From assembly GCA_947463665.1 (NCBI GenBank), contig CANHUD010000029.1:1-15009 (forward strand): 15,009 bases of DNA, in the 5' to 3' direction. A program made the position numbers and the translations under genes. Positions 1 through 7,798 of this stretch are shown in pieces. Position 1 is the stretch's first letter; the number at the start of each line of letters is the position of its first letter. The DNA comes from Sphingobacteriales bacterium. GTDB taxonomy: Bacteria > Bacteroidota > Bacteroidia > Chitinophagales > Chitinophagaceae. Below the pieces are notes generated by a model that saw nothing but the letters and a program-made list of their open reading frames with translations, did no database searches and was not told where the DNA came from.

Positions 1-348
1 AGTGATGTTCCGGTGTTATTTGTTTCGGCGAAAGATAAAACCCGCATTTTCAAGGCGGTTGAATTGGCACTGGATGTTTACGAGAACCGGAAGCGACACA
101 TTCCCACTTCGCAGTTGAATGAGGTAATGCTGAAAGCCATTGAAGCCTACCATCCGCCTGTGGTACGGGGCGTGCCTGTCAAGATCAAATTTGTAACACA
201 GCTGCCAACCGCCGTTCCCAGTTTTGCATTTTTCTGCAATTTTCCGGACGATATCAAACAGCCCTACAGGAATTACCTGGAGAACAAACTACGGGAGCAT
301 TTTCGCCTCCATGGGGTGCCTGTTCGTATTTTCTTCCGGAAGAAATAG
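1..348 (+). CDS. der: GTPase Der (EngA), C-terminal fragment (5'-truncated by window edge)
   Basis: C-terminal end of the tandem-GTPase Der, which acts in 50S ribosomal subunit assembly. The frame is open from base 1 (reading S-D-V-P-V-L-F-V-S-A-K), so the GTG at 13 is an internal Val and not a start. VLFVSAK is the G5-type strand of the second G domain (consensus 'SA'). It is followed by the KH-like C-terminal domain, with the recognisable stretch RKRHIPTSQLNEVM and the closing GVPVRIFFRKK, close to the usual Der ending. About 115 residues are present, and both G1 P-loops lie outside the window. The TAG stop at 346-348 lies only 2 bp from the stop of the convergent DUF4954 gene, with no terminator hairpin seen between them. 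Family assignment is firm; nothing can be said about the N-terminal GTPase domains. Confidence 0.93.
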   Translation, partial: SDVPVLFVSAKDKTRIFKAVELALDVYENRKRHIPTSQLNEVMLKAIEAYHPPVVRGVPVKIKFVTQLPTAVPSFAFFCNFPDDIKQPYRNYLENKLREHFRLHGVPVRIFFRKK

Positions 349-350
349 CG

Positions 351-2549
351 TCAGGATAAGCGTCGGATAAGCGCATCAGCCGTCTGTGCAAATTTTTTGC
401 AGGCATCTTTTTTAGCCTTTATAAAACTATTGTCTTCCAGAGAACCCATTACCAGATTCATTTCCGTTTCGTTTTCATATACCATACGCCGGAATGGATT
501 CTGATAATCTTTGAGCCTCGACTTATAGATCCCATCTGTGATCCACTGAAGCGTTTTCTTCCCCTCCTTTAGTAACCCAATTACAGACTCAGCAGACCAG
601 ATACTATCCGATCCGGTTAATTCGGAAAGAGAGGCCATGGCATGAAATAATAACTTTTCCGGATACTGTTCAGCCTGCTCGGCGTAGAAAGCGTGAACAT
701 CGTCCCAGCTTTTTATCCGGCCTGTTCCCACCTGTTTGCGAAACAGTTTCAAATCTTCATCCGGAATCAGTTGTCCGCCTACATTCACCCAGCTGTTTCG
801 CCTGTTGTGTAAAGGCAACTGCTGGATAGATCCATACAGATCGGTTGATTGTTGCAGCTGCAGTACCAGCTGGTTGATTCCATAAAATCGAATCATACGC
901 AGAAAGGACTGATAACCCAAACGGATTTTAGATACCACTACTTTTCGATGGCTGTTTTCGAAGCCTTCTGCCAGAATCTCCAGGGTGTCAATAACCGGAT
1001 CATTGGCATCGAGCAGTGTTTTCCCTTTTTGTTTGCAGGTAACCGGATCCGGAATATTTTCTTCATGCTTCCGATACCAGGCCCGTCCGGTGAATAAACA
1101 CATCAGCTCAAGTCCCTCGAACAATTCATTTACGCTGTCAGGAGCCAGAAAAGCCGTTTCAATATGCTGTCTGATTTCTGTCCGCTGGTCACGTGCTTTG
1201 TATTTCCATTCGTTACGGGTGAGTGCATACAGGTTGTAGTTGAACCAGTATCCCGGAACCACTACCAGCTGATTTCGTGCCGGATCATCGCTCACCAGAC
1301 AGAAAGGTATGCGGATGTCCAGTTCTGCCGGGTAGGAACCTTTGGAAAGAATGGTGAATGAGGCAAACCGTGAATTGTGTTTCAGGCTCACCATCAGACC
1401 CGGCCAGAAGCCACGTCCGGCCACGATTTCACCATCTGCCGCCCGGGAGTTGTGATTGGAACCTACGGTGGCACCGGCCGCCATGTTCGACTGGCCATTT
1501 ATGAGAGAGGCACAGAGAAAAGAATTGTTATGGTGTTGTTCGTGAAAGGGAAAAATAAGTGAGTTCAGTACTTCGCAGCAGGAAATGGTAGCGTTGTTAC
1601 CCAGGTACGAGTTGATGAGCCGCGCTCCGTATTTAAGCTGGGAATGAGAGGCCATGATGAAGCGTACGGCCTTCACCCCGTAGAACACTTTACAGCCTTC
1701 GCCAATGATCCCATTAACGAGTTCACAGCCTTCACCGATCTGCGTGCGTGCTTCCGGAGTAGAATTGATGGTGATATTTTTCACCTTATTGGCACCTTTC
1801 AAATAAACATCGGAGCCCATCCACACGTCTTTGATCATCCGGGAGTTTTTGATCACGCAGCGATCACCGATTTTACCATAGTAACCTCTTTGTTTATTAA
1901 ATTTATTTTCGGTGAACTGAAGGAATTTTTTCAGCAGTTTTTCATCGTTGCGGTATTTTGCCCACAGGAAGGCATCTCCCGGTAACATACCGTTAAACGG
2001 AATGATGGCACGTCCGCCGTTTTCGTTGCAGACTTCCAGTTTAATCCGTATGTCTTCCGCTTCTCCATCCTTCACAACGCCATTCCCGAATTTAGCGACG
2101 CTGGTAGTGGCGAGCTCCTGCACATTGGTGATCATCACATCGTTCCCAATGATATAATGTGCGAGATAACTAACGTTGTCGATCACCACATTGTCTCCGA
2201 AATCACAGCTGATGATGGTGCTGTTGTACAGCCCTACCGGCAGGCGGAGGTTTTTAAATTCCAGATATACCGATTCCAGCTTACCAATACGGACCAGTCC
2301 GAAAAACGTACATTTTTTTACCAATGCCGGATTAAAGGCATCTGATACCAGGATGTTGTTCCAGTTATCGGAGCTGTTATCGTTGCGGACAAGCATCTCT
2401 ATCTCACTGGCAGTAAGGTTTCGATACGATATCCCGTTGCGGTTCTGGAGGTTCCGCAGATGGTATTCGTTCTTCCCTTTTGGAAGAAAGTCAGGTTCGA
2501 TGAATCCGTACCCGATGTCCTGAATCGGTCGTTTGATGATCTTGTTCAT
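351..2549 (-). CDS. DUF4954 family protein with left-handed beta-helix (hexapeptide) repeats
   Basis: A 732-residue protein that I recognise as DUF4954, a family common in Bacteroidota with no assigned reaction. The middle carries imperfect hexapeptide repeats of the LbetaH type: roughly residues 105-150 (for example IGNDVMITN) and 225-400 (IGDRCVIKNS, IGEGCELVNGIIGEGCKV, LGNNATISCCEVLNS). A conserved-looking block at about 352-401 includes GQSNMAAGATVGSNHNSRAA and GRGFWPGLMVSLKHNSRFAS, rich in Asn, His and Ser. Residues after about 440 look mostly helical. There is no signal peptide or membrane segment, so it is probably cytoplasmic. The ATG at 2547-2549 lies 5 bp after the glmS stop, and an AAGG overlaps that gap, which suggests translational coupling. 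LbetaH folds are typical of acyltransferases and sugar nucleotidyltransferases such as GlmU, so an amino-sugar role is possible, but that is inference from fold and neighbour only. Confidence 0.85.
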   Translation of the reverse strand: MNKIIKRPIQDIGYGFIEPDFLPKGKNEYHLRNLQNRNGISYRNLTASEIEMLVRNDNSSDNWNNILVSDAFNPALVKKCTFFGLVRIGKLESVYLEFKNLRLPVGLYNSTIISCDFGDNVVIDNVSYLAHYIIGNDVMITNVQELATTSVAKFGNGVVKDGEAEDIRIKLEVCNENGGRAIIPFNGMLPGDAFLWAKYRNDEKLLKKFLQFTENKFNKQRGYYGKIGDRCVIKNSRMIKDVWMGSDVYLKGANKVKNITINSTPEARTQIGEGCELVNGIIGEGCKVFYGVKAVRFIMASHSQLKYGARLINSYLGNNATISCCEVLNSLIFPFHEQHHNNSFLCASLINGQSNMAAGATVGSNHNSRAADGEIVAGRGFWPGLMVSLKHNSRFASFTILSKGSYPAELDIRIPFCLVSDDPARNQLVVVPGYWFNYNLYALTRNEWKYKARDQRTEIRQHIETAFLAPDSVNELFEGLELMCLFTGRAWYRKHEENIPDPVTCKQKGKTLLDANDPVIDTLEILAEGFENSHRKVVVSKIRLGYQSFLRMIRFYGINQLVLQLQQSTDLYGSIQQLPLHNRRNSWVNVGGQLIPDEDLKLFRKQVGTGRIKSWDDVHAFYAEQAEQYPEKLLFHAMASLSELTGSDSIWSAESVIGLLKEGKKTLQWITDGIYKSRLKDYQNPFRRMVYENETEMNLVMGSLEDNSFIKAKKDACKKFAQTADALIRRLS

Positions 2550-2554
2550 GCGCC

Positions 2555-4393
2555 TTATTCCACGGTTACGCTTTTCGCGAGGTTTCTGGGTTTGTCTACA
2601 TCTAATCCCTTTTGTACGCCAATGTGATAAGCGAGTAACTGAAGGGGGATCACATTCACGATGGGGGCGATCAGTTCATCACAGGCAGGCAGTTCAATGG
2701 TTTCATCGGCCAGGGAGCGGATTAGTTCATCACCCTCGGTAACAATGGCCACCACTTTGCCTTTCCGGGCCTTGATCTCCTGGATATTGCTCACGATTTT
2801 CTCATGATAGGAGTCTCGTGTGGCCACAAATACCACCGGAAGCGTCTCGTCTACAAGGGCGATAGGGCCGTGCTTCATTTCGGCAGCGGGGTAGCCTTCG
2901 GCATGGATATAGGAGATCTCTTTTAATTTAAGCGCTCCTTCGAGGGCAACGGGGAAATTGTATCCACGGCCGAGATAGAGCATATTGCGGGCATCTGCAT
3001 ACCGGGCGGCGATCTCCCGTATCTGCTCTTCTGTTTTCAGCGCGGTCTCCACTTTTGCAGGTACCTGTTCAAGTTCGTTCAACAGATGCAGGTATCGTTC
3101 CTGGCTGATGGTGCCTTTGGCATAAGCGATGCGCAAAGCCACCATGGTCAGCACGGTAAGCTGAGCGGTAAAGGCCTTGGTACTGGCTACGCCTATTTCC
3201 GGACCAGCATGTGTATAGGCTCCGGCATGGGAGGCACGGGCGATGGAGGATCCTACTACGTTGAGGATTCCGAAAATCATGGCATCCTGTTCTTTTGCCT
3301 TTTCTATGGCCACCAGTGTATCGGCCGTTTCTCCGCTCTGGGAGATCGCCATGATGATATCGCCTGGATGGATGACCGGATTCCGGTATCGGAATTCAGA
3401 GGCATATTCTACTTCCACCGGAATGCGGCAGAGTTCTTCAAAAATGTATTCTGCCACCAGGCCGGCATGCCAGCTGGTGCCGCAGGCAACCATCAGGATG
3501 CGCTCGGCTTTGCTCAGCGCTTCGATGTGGTTGTCTACTCCCCGCATAACAATTTGCCCGCTTTTTGCATCCAGTCTTCCCCTGAGACAGTCATAAATAG
3601 TATGAGGCTGTTCAAAGATTTCCTTCAGCATGAAGTGATCGTATCCGCCTTTCTCAATGGCTGCCAGTTCCAGATCCAGTTTCTGGATATAAGGCGTGAG
3701 TTTTTCGTTGCCGAGATTTTTCAGAATGAGCTCATCTTCTTTCAGGATGGCCAGTTCATAATCGTTTACATAGACCACCTCCTTGGTATATTCAATAATA
3801 GGGGAGGCATCCGAGGCAAGGAAATGTTCGTTCTTCCCAATACCGATGACCAGCGGACTGCCCTTTCGGGCGGCGATCAGAGTGCCGGGATTTTCCTGAT
3901 CCAGCAACACGATCACATAGGCACCGGTAACTCTTTTTAAGGCGATGCGAACCGCTTCTTCCAGACCACACTCATTTTTTTCCCGGATATCTTCGATAAA
4001 GTTCAGTAATACCTCAGTATCGGTATCACTATGGAAGATATACCCTTTGTTTTGCAGTTCTTTTTTCAGCTGGGCGTAGTTTTCAATGATGCCATTGTGG
4101 ATCATAGCCAGCCGGCCGGAGGCAGAGCGATGCGGGTGCGCATTTCGGTCGCTGGGCTCTCCATGAGTGGCCCATCGGGTATGGCCAATGCCGATGGTAG
4201 CCGGCAGTGCCTGTCCTACCAGCGTTTCTTCCAGCTGGGCTACTTTGCCCTTTTTCTTATAGACCTGCAGACCGTTATGATCTAGTAATGAAACACCGGC
4301 ACTGTCGTAACCCCGGTATTCAAGCCGCTTCAACCCTTTAAGGATCACCGGGTATGCTTCCCGGTAGCCTACATAAGCAACGATTCCACACAT
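2555..4393 (-). CDS. glmS: Glutamine--fructose-6-phosphate aminotransferase (isomerizing), glucosamine-6-phosphate synthase
   Basis: Cytoplasmic enzyme making glucosamine-6-phosphate from fructose-6-phosphate and glutamine, the first committed step toward UDP-GlcNAc, peptidoglycan and LPS. At 612 residues it has the usual family length. The start is fixed by MCGIVAYVG: Cys2 becomes the N-terminal nucleophile of the class II glutamine amidotransferase domain. That domain also shows HTRWATHG (71-78), Asn100-Gly101 (oxyanion hole) and HSDTDTE (121-127). Two SIS domains follow, with CGTS (304-307), SQSGET (351-356) and the helix around EGALKLKEISYIHAEGYPA and EMKHGPIAL. The tail ends DKPRNLAKSVTVE, as expected. 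All key residues are present. The gene lies 124 bp downstream of mgtE on the same strand and 5 bp upstream of the DUF4954 gene. I see no glmS ribozyme in the leader. Confidence 0.98.
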   Translation of the reverse strand: MCGIVAYVGYREAYPVILKGLKRLEYRGYDSAGVSLLDHNGLQVYKKKGKVAQLEETLVGQALPATIGIGHTRWATHGEPSDRNAHPHRSASGRLAMIHNGIIENYAQLKKELQNKGYIFHSDTDTEVLLNFIEDIREKNECGLEEAVRIALKRVTGAYVIVLLDQENPGTLIAARKGSPLVIGIGKNEHFLASDASPIIEYTKEVVYVNDYELAILKEDELILKNLGNEKLTPYIQKLDLELAAIEKGGYDHFMLKEIFEQPHTIYDCLRGRLDAKSGQIVMRGVDNHIEALSKAERILMVACGTSWHAGLVAEYIFEELCRIPVEVEYASEFRYRNPVIHPGDIIMAISQSGETADTLVAIEKAKEQDAMIFGILNVVGSSIARASHAGAYTHAGPEIGVASTKAFTAQLTVLTMVALRIAYAKGTISQERYLHLLNELEQVPAKVETALKTEEQIREIAARYADARNMLYLGRGYNFPVALEGALKLKEISYIHAEGYPAAEMKHGPIALVDETLPVVFVATRDSYHEKIVSNIQEIKARKGKVVAIVTEGDELIRSLADETIELPACDELIAPIVNVIPLQLLAYHIGVQKGLDVDKPRNLAKSVTVE

Positions 4394-4445
4394 AAGTAGA
4401 TATGATTAATTTTTTTAATGCAATATTAAGTGCAAAAGGGGTAAA

Positions 4446-4457
4446 ATAGTATACTAT
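4446..4457. repeat. 12-bp perfect palindrome ATAGTATACTAT in the glmS leader
   Basis: The sequence ATAGTATACTAT reads identically on both strands. It lies 52 bp upstream of the glmS start, between mgtE and glmS. It is a plausible dimeric-regulator operator, but the region is AT-rich and a chance palindrome cannot be excluded. Confidence 0.4.
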
Positions 4458-4465
4458 AACGAAAG

Positions 4466-4487
4466 GATATGATAATTATTTCATATC
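4466..4487. repeat. Inverted repeat GATATGA-N8-TCATATC between mgtE and glmS
   Basis: Perfect 7-bp arms (4466-4472 and 4481-4487) around an AT-only 8-base spacer, about 30 bp after the mgtE stop. In RNA it would be a weak AU-rich hairpin. On the minus strand it is followed by CCTTTCGTT, too poor a T-tract for a good intrinsic terminator. It could be a weak mgtE terminator or a protein-binding site. Confidence 0.4.
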
Positions 4488-4517
4488 TGGCCTTGGGGGC
4501 TAAGGTTTATGTAGGAA

Positions 4518-5903
4518 TCAGAGAAGATGACCTTTAAGAAAGGCGTAGGCGCAGCTGAAATAGATAACCAGTCCGGTTACATCCACGAGTGTGGCTACAA
4601 AGGGGGCCGAGGAGACGGCGGGGTCGGCGCCGAGTTTTTTAAGAAGGATGGGCAGCATGGAGCCGGTGAGGGTTCCCAGAAGTACAACACCCAAGAGCGA
4701 TATACCTACAGCCAGGGCGATCATAGAATAGTAGGGGCCATAGAGATTGGGGAATAGGGCATTCCACATGATGATGCGGAAGAAGCCAATGCAGCCGAGA
4801 ACGGATCCAAGTAGCAGTCCCGATATGATTTCCCTGCGCATCACCCGCCACCAGTCGGCCAGGGTGATTTCCCCAACGGCCATGGCCTGTATGATCAGGG
4901 TAGAGGCCTGTGAGCCGCTGTTTCCGCCGCTGGAGATGATGAGCGGAACAAAAAGGGCCAGCACCACTGCTTTGGCAATTTCGTGTTCATAATAGCCCAT
5001 GGCAGTGGCGGTAAGCATTTCTCCGATGAAGAGAACGATCAGCCAGACCACTCTTTTTTTAAAGAGTTTGAGAATGGGCATTTCGAGATAGGGTTCATCG
5101 AGTGCTTCGGTACCTCCCATTTTCTGCATGTCTTCGCTGAATTCTTCATTGGCAACCCAGAGCACATCATCGATGGTCACGATACCCAGCAGGATATCGT
5201 TATCATCCACTACCGGAAGGGCTACTCTGTTGTTCATTTTGAAGACCTGGTTGGCCAGTTCCTGATCATCCTGCACATGGAGGGTGATGAATCGGCCATC
5301 GATCAGTTCGGCTACTTTTCGTTCGGGAGGGGAGAGGAGGAAGTCGCGGATACGAAGGTCATCGATCAGTTTTCCCTGTTCATTGACCACATACAGAACA
5401 TCGAGTGTTTCTACATCTTTCCCGTATTTCCGGATGTAGTTCAGTACTTCCTGTACGGTCCATTGCAGGTTCACCGCCAGGTAGTCCGGCGTCATCAGTC
5501 GGCCCACACTGCCCTCCGGATAGCCCAACAGCGCCAGCGTGATACGTCTTTCTTCCGGATCCAGCATTTTAATCAGTTCCCGGACGGCTTCCACCGGTAG
5601 TTCCTCCAGAAAGGCGGTTCGGTCATCCGCCGGCAGTGCATTCAGCAATTCTGCTGTTTTTATAGGGGGGAGATCCTGAATGATGCGCTTCTGGACGGGG
5701 AAATCCAGGATTTTAAACGTGCTGGCCGCACGATTGCTGGAAAGATGACCAATAATCTGAACTTCATGTTCTTCATTGTCGTCAATCAATTCGCAGACGT
5801 CGCTGATGTTCTGGTTGTTCAGGAAATCCTGAATCTCCCGTTTATCATCTCTGGCGATGACGTCTTCAAACTGTTCCTGAAGGGTAAGATCGTTCAGTTC
5901 CAT
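4518..5903 (-). CDS. mgtE: Magnesium transporter MgtE
   Basis: Inner-membrane Mg2+ channel/transporter of the MgtE/SLC41 family, 461 residues, normal for the family. Domains in order: a soluble N-terminal superhelical domain (about 1-135) containing LPADDRTAFLEELP; the hallmark PEGSVGRLMTPDYLAV (129-144) leading into a CBS pair (about 136-255); a connecting plug helix (about 256-280); and five membrane helices (about 283-305, 310-345, 360-380, 392-420, 433-458). The pore motif GGNSGSQAST (326-335) is present. Asp441 in VDVTGLVIYF corresponds to the selectivity-filter Asp of Thermus MgtE. Known homologues close when Mg2+ binds the cytosolic domains, so regulation is probably largely post-translational. 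The gene diverges from the acyl-CoA dehydrogenase gene. A TACTTTTG box (5926-5933, minus strand) lies upstream, and I see no Mg2+ riboswitch-like leader. Confidence 0.96.
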   Translation of the reverse strand: MELNDLTLQEQFEDVIARDDKREIQDFLNNQNISDVCELIDDNEEHEVQIIGHLSSNRAASTFKILDFPVQKRIIQDLPPIKTAELLNALPADDRTAFLEELPVEAVRELIKMLDPEERRITLALLGYPEGSVGRLMTPDYLAVNLQWTVQEVLNYIRKYGKDVETLDVLYVVNEQGKLIDDLRIRDFLLSPPERKVAELIDGRFITLHVQDDQELANQVFKMNNRVALPVVDDNDILLGIVTIDDVLWVANEEFSEDMQKMGGTEALDEPYLEMPILKLFKKRVVWLIVLFIGEMLTATAMGYYEHEIAKAVVLALFVPLIISSGGNSGSQASTLIIQAMAVGEITLADWWRVMRREIISGLLLGSVLGCIGFFRIIMWNALFPNLYGPYYSMIALAVGISLLGVVLLGTLTGSMLPILLKKLGADPAVSSAPFVATLVDVTGLVIYFSCAYAFLKGHLL

Positions 5904-5925
5904 GATCGCCGTTTAATCTTCTCTG

Positions 5926-5933
5926 CAAAAGTA
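5926..5933 (-). promoter_or_regulatory. Bacteroidota -7 promoter element (TACTTTTG) for mgtE
   Basis: On the minus strand this reads TACTTTTG, an exact match to the Bacteroidota -7 consensus TAnnTTTG, 22 bp upstream of the mgtE ATG. No TTG (-33) lies at the usual 17-23 bp distance; the nearest candidate has a 26-bp spacer. It would give a very short leader. Confidence 0.45.
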
Positions 5934-6051
5934 GTTTTTTACCCTGTGAACCGGAATGACAATGTTTTAATTCTCGCGTAAATGTTAAAATTAATGGGTT
6001 AGTGCTGGTGCAGGGTTGTGAATTCAATGCCCGCTAATCCAACGAATCCTT

Positions 6052-6059
6052 TACCTTTA
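6052..6059 (+). promoter_or_regulatory. Possible -7 promoter element (TACCTTTA) for the acyl-CoA dehydrogenase operon
   Basis: TACCTTTA matches TAnnTTTG at 7 of 8 positions and lies 32 bp upstream of the ATG at 6092. There is no -33 TTG at usual spacing. Position and direction fit; the sequence match alone is weak. Confidence 0.3.
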
Positions 6060-6091
6060 CTATTGAAACGGTAACCCGAAAATGCTTGTAT

Positions 6092-7273
6092 ATGGCCAGT
6101 CAGGATTTGTTTCAGAGCCCGGATTATTTTCAGCTGGATGATCTGCTGACCGATGAACAGAAGATGGTCAGAGATGCGGTACGATCCTACGTCAAGCAGG
6201 AAATTTCACCGATTATTGAAGAATATGCCCAGAAGGCAGAATTTCCGCAGCAAATTGTACCACAGCTGGGAGCGCTTGGCTGTTTCGGTCCTACCGTACC
6301 GCAGGAATACGGCGGCGGCGGACTGGATTACATCAGTTACGGACTTATGATGCAGGAGCTGGAGCGGGGCGACAGTGGTGTACGGTCAACGGCATCCGTT
6401 CAGGGATCGCTGGTCATGTTTCCAATTTATGCATATGGCAGTGAGGCACAGAAGCAAAAGTATCTGCCTAAGCTGGCCAGTGGAGAATGGCTGGGATGTT
6501 TCGGGCTCACAGAACCGGACCACGGGAGTAATCCGGCGGGGATGCTTACTCATTTCCGGGATGCCGGTGATCATGTGGTGCTGAATGGAGCAAAAATGTG
6601 GATCAGCAATGCTCCATTCGCACAGGTAGCGGTAGTTTGGGCCAAAGACGAGCAGGGTGTAGTGCATGGGGTGATCGTAGAGAGAGGTATGGAAGGATTC
6701 ACGACCCCAACCACAAAAGGTAAATGGAGCCTGCGGGCCTCGGCTACGGGAGAACTGGTTTTTGATCAGGTAAAGGTGCCAAAAGAAAATATTTTACCCG
6801 GTGTGAAAGGTATGCGCGGTCCGCTGAGCTGCCTGACAAAAGCCAGATTTGGGATTGCCTGGGGCGCACTTGGGGCGGCGATGGATTGTTATGATACGGC
6901 ACTTCGTTATGCAAAAGAACGCCAGCAGTTTGGAAAACCGATTGCGGCCTTTCAGCTGCAGCAAAAGAAACTGGCTGAAATGCTAACGGAAATTACCAAG
7001 GCGCAGTTGCTGGTCTGGCGTTTAGGTGTGCTCATGAACGAAGGAAAAGTGACCCCTCAGCAGGTTAGTATGGCCAAACGCAACTCCTGTGAAATAGCCA
7101 CCCAGATCTGCAGGGATGCCCGTCAGATGCTTGGTGGGATGGGCATTACGGGTGAATACCCGATCATGCGCCATATGATGAACCTGGAAAGTGTAATTAC
7201 CTATGAAGGTACGCACGATATTCATTTGCTCATAACCGGAATGGATATTACCGGGATCAATGCATTCAACTGA
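6092..7273 (+). CDS. gcdH: Acyl-CoA dehydrogenase, glutaryl-CoA dehydrogenase type
   Basis: FAD-dependent cytoplasmic flavoenzyme, 393 residues. It closely resembles glutaryl-CoA dehydrogenase, which oxidises and decarboxylates glutaryl-CoA to crotonyl-CoA in lysine/tryptophan breakdown. Seen: LGCFGLTEPDHGSNP (134-148, FAD/substrate loop), ARFGIAWGALGAA (251-263), RQQFGKPIAAFQLQQKKLAEM (within 277-297), RQMLGGMGITGEY (344-356) and TYEGTHDIH (370-378). Glu372 is the catalytic base. Glu91, Arg98 and Ser99 in ELERGDSGVRS line up with the human residues (Glu87, Arg94, Ser95) that hold the glutaryl carboxylate, which supports GCDH over a generic acyl-CoA dehydrogenase. I chose ATG 6092; a TTG at 6086 in the same frame would add only two residues. 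aroK begins 15 bp downstream. No electron-transfer flavoprotein gene is in the window. The family is certain; the exact substrate is inferred. Confidence 0.88.
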   Translation: MASQDLFQSPDYFQLDDLLTDEQKMVRDAVRSYVKQEISPIIEEYAQKAEFPQQIVPQLGALGCFGPTVPQEYGGGGLDYISYGLMMQELERGDSGVRSTASVQGSLVMFPIYAYGSEAQKQKYLPKLASGEWLGCFGLTEPDHGSNPAGMLTHFRDAGDHVVLNGAKMWISNAPFAQVAVVWAKDEQGVVHGVIVERGMEGFTTPTTKGKWSLRASATGELVFDQVKVPKENILPGVKGMRGPLSCLTKARFGIAWGALGAAMDCYDTALRYAKERQQFGKPIAAFQLQQKKLAEMLTEITKAQLLVWRLGVLMNEGKVTPQQVSMAKRNSCEIATQICRDARQMLGGMGITGEYPIMRHMMNLESVITYEGTHDIHLLITGMDITGINAFN

Positions 7274-7288
7274 CGATTCAATCCACAA

Positions 7289-7798
7289 ATGAAGATATTT
7301 CTGATTGGATTTATGGGTTCCGGAAAAACCACACTTGGCAAACTGCTGGCGGATGAACTTAAAACATCCTTCATCGATCTGGATGAACGGATCGAACAGG
7401 ATCAGGGAATGTCGGTCAGCCGGATTTTTGGAGAAAAAGGAGAGGATTTTTTTCGGGAGCTTGAAGCGTCTGTCCTCAGGAAAATCGTTTCCGGAAAAAC
7501 TGATTTTGTACTGGCCTGCGGAGGAGGAACCCCCTGTTTTCACCAGAACATGGCGTACATGAACGGACAGGGTATAACTGTCTGGCTGGATACACCCCGG
7601 GAGATACTGGCTGAACGCCTCCTGTCAGCCCCTGATCAACGGCCGCTTATCAGTGGATTATCCGGGGAGCAGCTGATAAGTTTCATTTCAGAACGGCTCG
7701 AACAGCGTGCGCAATGGTACGGCCAGGCCCGGCTGGTTATCGATTCATCGAACTTTACAATAAAGGAAATAAGCAGAAAATTGAAAGCGTATGCATAG
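7289..7798 (+). CDS. aroK: Shikimate kinase
   Basis: Cytoplasmic kinase that phosphorylates shikimate to shikimate-3-phosphate in the aromatic amino acid/chorismate pathway. It has 169 residues, the normal length. The P-loop is GFMGSGKTT (7-15). The Asp pair at 30 and 32 (FIDLDERIE) provides the shikimate-binding Asp. Arg56 in FFRELE and the Gly triplet 78-80 in CGGGTP line the shikimate site. Arg118 in DQRPLI is the lid Arg, and Arg140 lies in the adenine-side LEQRAQWY. All catalytic residues are present. The gene sits 15 bp after the acyl-CoA dehydrogenase and overlaps the next gene by 8 bp, so it is probably part of one operon. Other shikimate-pathway genes are absent here, so the operon is functionally mixed. 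Confidence 0.96.
   Translation: MKIFLIGFMGSGKTTLGKLLADELKTSFIDLDERIEQDQGMSVSRIFGEKGEDFFRELEASVLRKIVSGKTDFVLACGGGTPCFHQNMAYMNGQGITVWLDTPREILAERLLSAPDQRPLISGLSGEQLISFISERLEQRAQWYGQARLVIDSSNFTIKEISRKLKAYA

Noticed and set aside
3086..3940. 284-codon open frame on the plus strand
   Set aside because: Lies wholly antisense to glmS, whose protein is conserved along its full length; the antisense product shows no recognisable domain.
4394..4517. glmS ribozyme or riboswitch in the glmS leader
   Set aside because: Only 124 AT-rich bases with short palindromes; none of the conserved glmS ribozyme core or pseudoknot is visible.
4983..5600. 205-codon open frame on the plus strand
   Set aside because: Antisense to mgtE, whose CBS and N-terminal domains are intact; no recognisable domain in the product.
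5904..6091. Mg2+ riboswitch in the mgtE leader
   Set aside because: The divergent gap is 188 bp with a promoter-like box only 22 bp from the mgtE ATG; no extended structured leader is seen.
7022..7543. 173-codon open frame on the minus strand across the end of the dehydrogenase gene and aroK
   Set aside because: Overlaps two well-supported genes on the other strand and resembles no known family.
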